NCBI GenBank assembly: GCA_964517555.1
Contig: CAZFEF010000011.1
Span: 1 to 23,425 of the forward strand
Length of the DNA: 23,425 nucleotides
Direction: 5' to 3'
DNA from: DAONDZ01 sp964517555
Lineage (GTDB): Bacteria > Patescibacteriota > Patescibacteriia > Patescibacteriales > UBA12465
Below the pieces are notes generated by a model that was not told the origin of the DNA, did no database searches, and saw only the letters and a list, made by a program, of their open reading frames with translations. The position numbers were made by a program, and so were the translations under genes. Positions 22,289 through 23,425 of this stretch are shown piece by piece (position 1 is the first letter of the stretch; every line of letters starts with the position of its first letter).

Positions 22289-23335
22289 ATGTCTTTGCTT
22301 TCCGGTTCCAAAAAAGAATATCGTAGTGAAGAAGACCTGAGGCGCGAACAAGATTTAGCCAACCAGGTTAGTCGCAATTTGGTTGTCCATAAGATGCCCA
22401 AAGGTTATCGCACCAATGGCTTTAGTTATCAAGATTATTTTGCTGATAGCACCAAGACCACCCTGATTAAAGCTAGCGATTCCGGTCAGAAAATTGTTCC
22501 GGCGCCAACCCTAGCGCCTAGCCACAAAAAAATTGGCTTGGTTATTGTTGTTATTGGCGTTTTAGTAGTAGTTGGTTTGGGTTATTTGGGTTGGATGCTA
22601 ATGTCTCGCCCGGGTGGCTTTGATATTGCTAGCTTATTTGGCTCTAAAGAGAGTGAAGTTAATAATGTTATCCCCAAGATCAATAATCAGGTTAACACTC
22701 CCGTAGCGTCTTCTAGCAGCTCTACCGTTGCCACCAGCTCAGAGTTGTTAGCTACCTCCACTATCCCGGCGACTTCGACCCCGCTTGTGTCTAGCAAAAT
22801 AACTGATACTGACGCCGATGGCTTAAGTGATGAAGAAGAAAGGGCCCTGGGCACTGATGTGACTAACATTGATACTGACGGTGATAGCTATAATGATTTA
22901 ATTGAGGTCACCGGATCTTATAATCCTACTGGCAAAGGTGCTTTGTCTAGTAATCCTAATTTGAAGCGTTACACTAATGCTACCAAGAATTATTCCTTGT
23001 ATTATCCTAAAACCTGGACTGTCTCAGCTGCCGATCAGGGGAATACTATTATTTTAACCGCCTTGGATAATTCCTTCATTCAAATCGTAGTTCAGCCTAA
23101 CACCGCTAAGGTCAGTATTGATAGCTGGGCTCTGTCTGAGCTAAATTTAGTGGCCGATGTGGCTAGCTATGGTTGGGGGGAAGGATTGAGCAACAATGAC
23201 GCTAGTATTTACTATCTCACCGACAACTCTAAATCCCAAATTTTTATTTTCTCCTATGTGCCTGCTACTGGTCAGCCGACTTACTACCAAAACATTTTTG
23301 ATCTGATAATTAAGAGTTTTGCTCCCACTAAATAA
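22289..23335 (+). CDS. Single-pass membrane protein with two calcium-binding repeats and a C-terminal PsbP-like domain
   Basis: 348 residues. A charged N-terminal cytoplasmic region (1-80) is followed by one membrane helix (82-104; LVIVVIGVLVVVGLGYL) and a long Ser/Thr/Ala/Pro-rich linker (about 125-170). Two DxDxDG repeats start at D173 and D195 (DTDADGLSDEEE and DTDGDSYNDLIE). A compact C-terminal domain (about 229-348) starts NYSLYYPKTWTV. That start and the following alternating strands resemble the PsbP-like fold, in which a YPxxW motif is common; this is a family-level guess. It follows its neighbour by 10 nt and is closed by a perfect terminator. It probably displays the C-terminal domain on a rigid calcium-dependent stalk. 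Confidence 0.83.
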   Translation: MSLLSGSKKEYRSEEDLRREQDLANQVSRNLVVHKMPKGYRTNGFSYQDYFADSTKTTLIKASDSGQKIVPAPTLAPSHKKIGLVIVVIGVLVVVGLGYLGWMLMSRPGGFDIASLFGSKESEVNNVIPKINNQVNTPVASSSSSTVATSSELLATSTIPATSTPLVSSKITDTDADGLSDEEERALGTDVTNIDTDGDSYNDLIEVTGSYNPTGKGALSSNPNLKRYTNATKNYSLYYPKTWTVSAADQGNTIILTALDNSFIQIVVQPNTAKVSIDSWALSELNLVADVASYGWGEGLSNNDASIYYLTDNSKSQIFIFSYVPATGQPTYYQNIFDLIIKSFAPTK

Positions 23336-23351
23336 ATATTGTTTTAATAAA

Positions 23352-23375
23352 AAAAACCGGGATATCCCGGTTTTT
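23352..23375. terminator. Terminator closing the surface-protein cluster
   Basis: Perfect 24-base palindrome AAAAACCGGGAT / ATCCCGGTTTTT, 16 nt after the last stop codon, with a T-run on both strands. The remaining 50 bases to the window end hold no gene I can support. Confidence 0.88.
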
Positions 23376-23425
23376 AAATACCTTACCAGGAAACCCCGTG
23401 TGTAGTTGGGGCGAGAAGCGAGCCC

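Noticed and set aside
67..23335. Genetic code 25 (TGA as glycine)
   Set aside because: No in-frame TGA occurs in any gene; all genes read normally under the standard bacterial code.
23376..23425. tRNA or other RNA gene at the right end
   Set aside because: The GC-rich stretch can form short hairpins (for example GGGC/GCCC) but does not fold into a cloverleaf, and it is cut by the window edge.

Overview
The window looks like a chromosome segment of a Patescibacteria/CPR bacterium, most likely of the Parcubacteria group. This placement is inferred from protein style, not from a marker tree. Supporting points are: about 35-40% GC in hand-counted lines of core genes; tightly packed genes with 1-40 nt gaps; almost no Shine-Dalgarno sequences; a Rel protein that stops after the TGS domain; a UvrD-type helicase fused to an Fe-S nuclease; and very large cysteine-rich surface proteins carrying IPT/TIG, FISUMP and pilin-like modules. 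All 16 genes end in TAA (13) or TAG (3). TGA is used neither as a stop nor in frame.

Left part (1-12950), housekeeping. On the minus strand, radC and a small unknown gene share a promoter and a terminator. Divergent from them on the plus strand run an M16 zinc protease, a membrane-anchored CapA-type metallophosphatase and the helicase-nuclease fusion, each a few bases apart. A stand-alone, GC-richer unknown gene follows, with its own promoter and terminator. Next come ruvB-queA (apparently a leaderless transcript), then lepB, hisS and rpsU. rpsU is the only gene in the window with a strong Shine-Dalgarno. A bidirectional terminator separates it from a convergent, short bifunctional-type rel gene.

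Right part (12950-23400), cell surface. Four consecutive plus-strand genes encode membrane-anchored exported proteins: a 1765-residue protein that starts as a VirB2/TrbC-like pilin and continues as IPT and cysteine-rich repeats; a 1068-residue protein with a type IV pilin-like module, cadherin/Ig-like domains and a split FISUMP domain; and two single-pass proteins with calcium-binding DxDxDG repeats. The first of these faces rel across overlapping promoters. The lepB and M16 genes upstream are plausible processing enzymes for exported proteins, but nothing in the sequence links them directly.

The most unusual pattern is a signal-peptide-like cassette (basic/tryptophan amphipathic helix, hydrophobic stretch, then Ala-x-Ala or Ala-rich end). 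It is inserted four times inside beta-sandwich or FISUMP domains of the two giant proteins.
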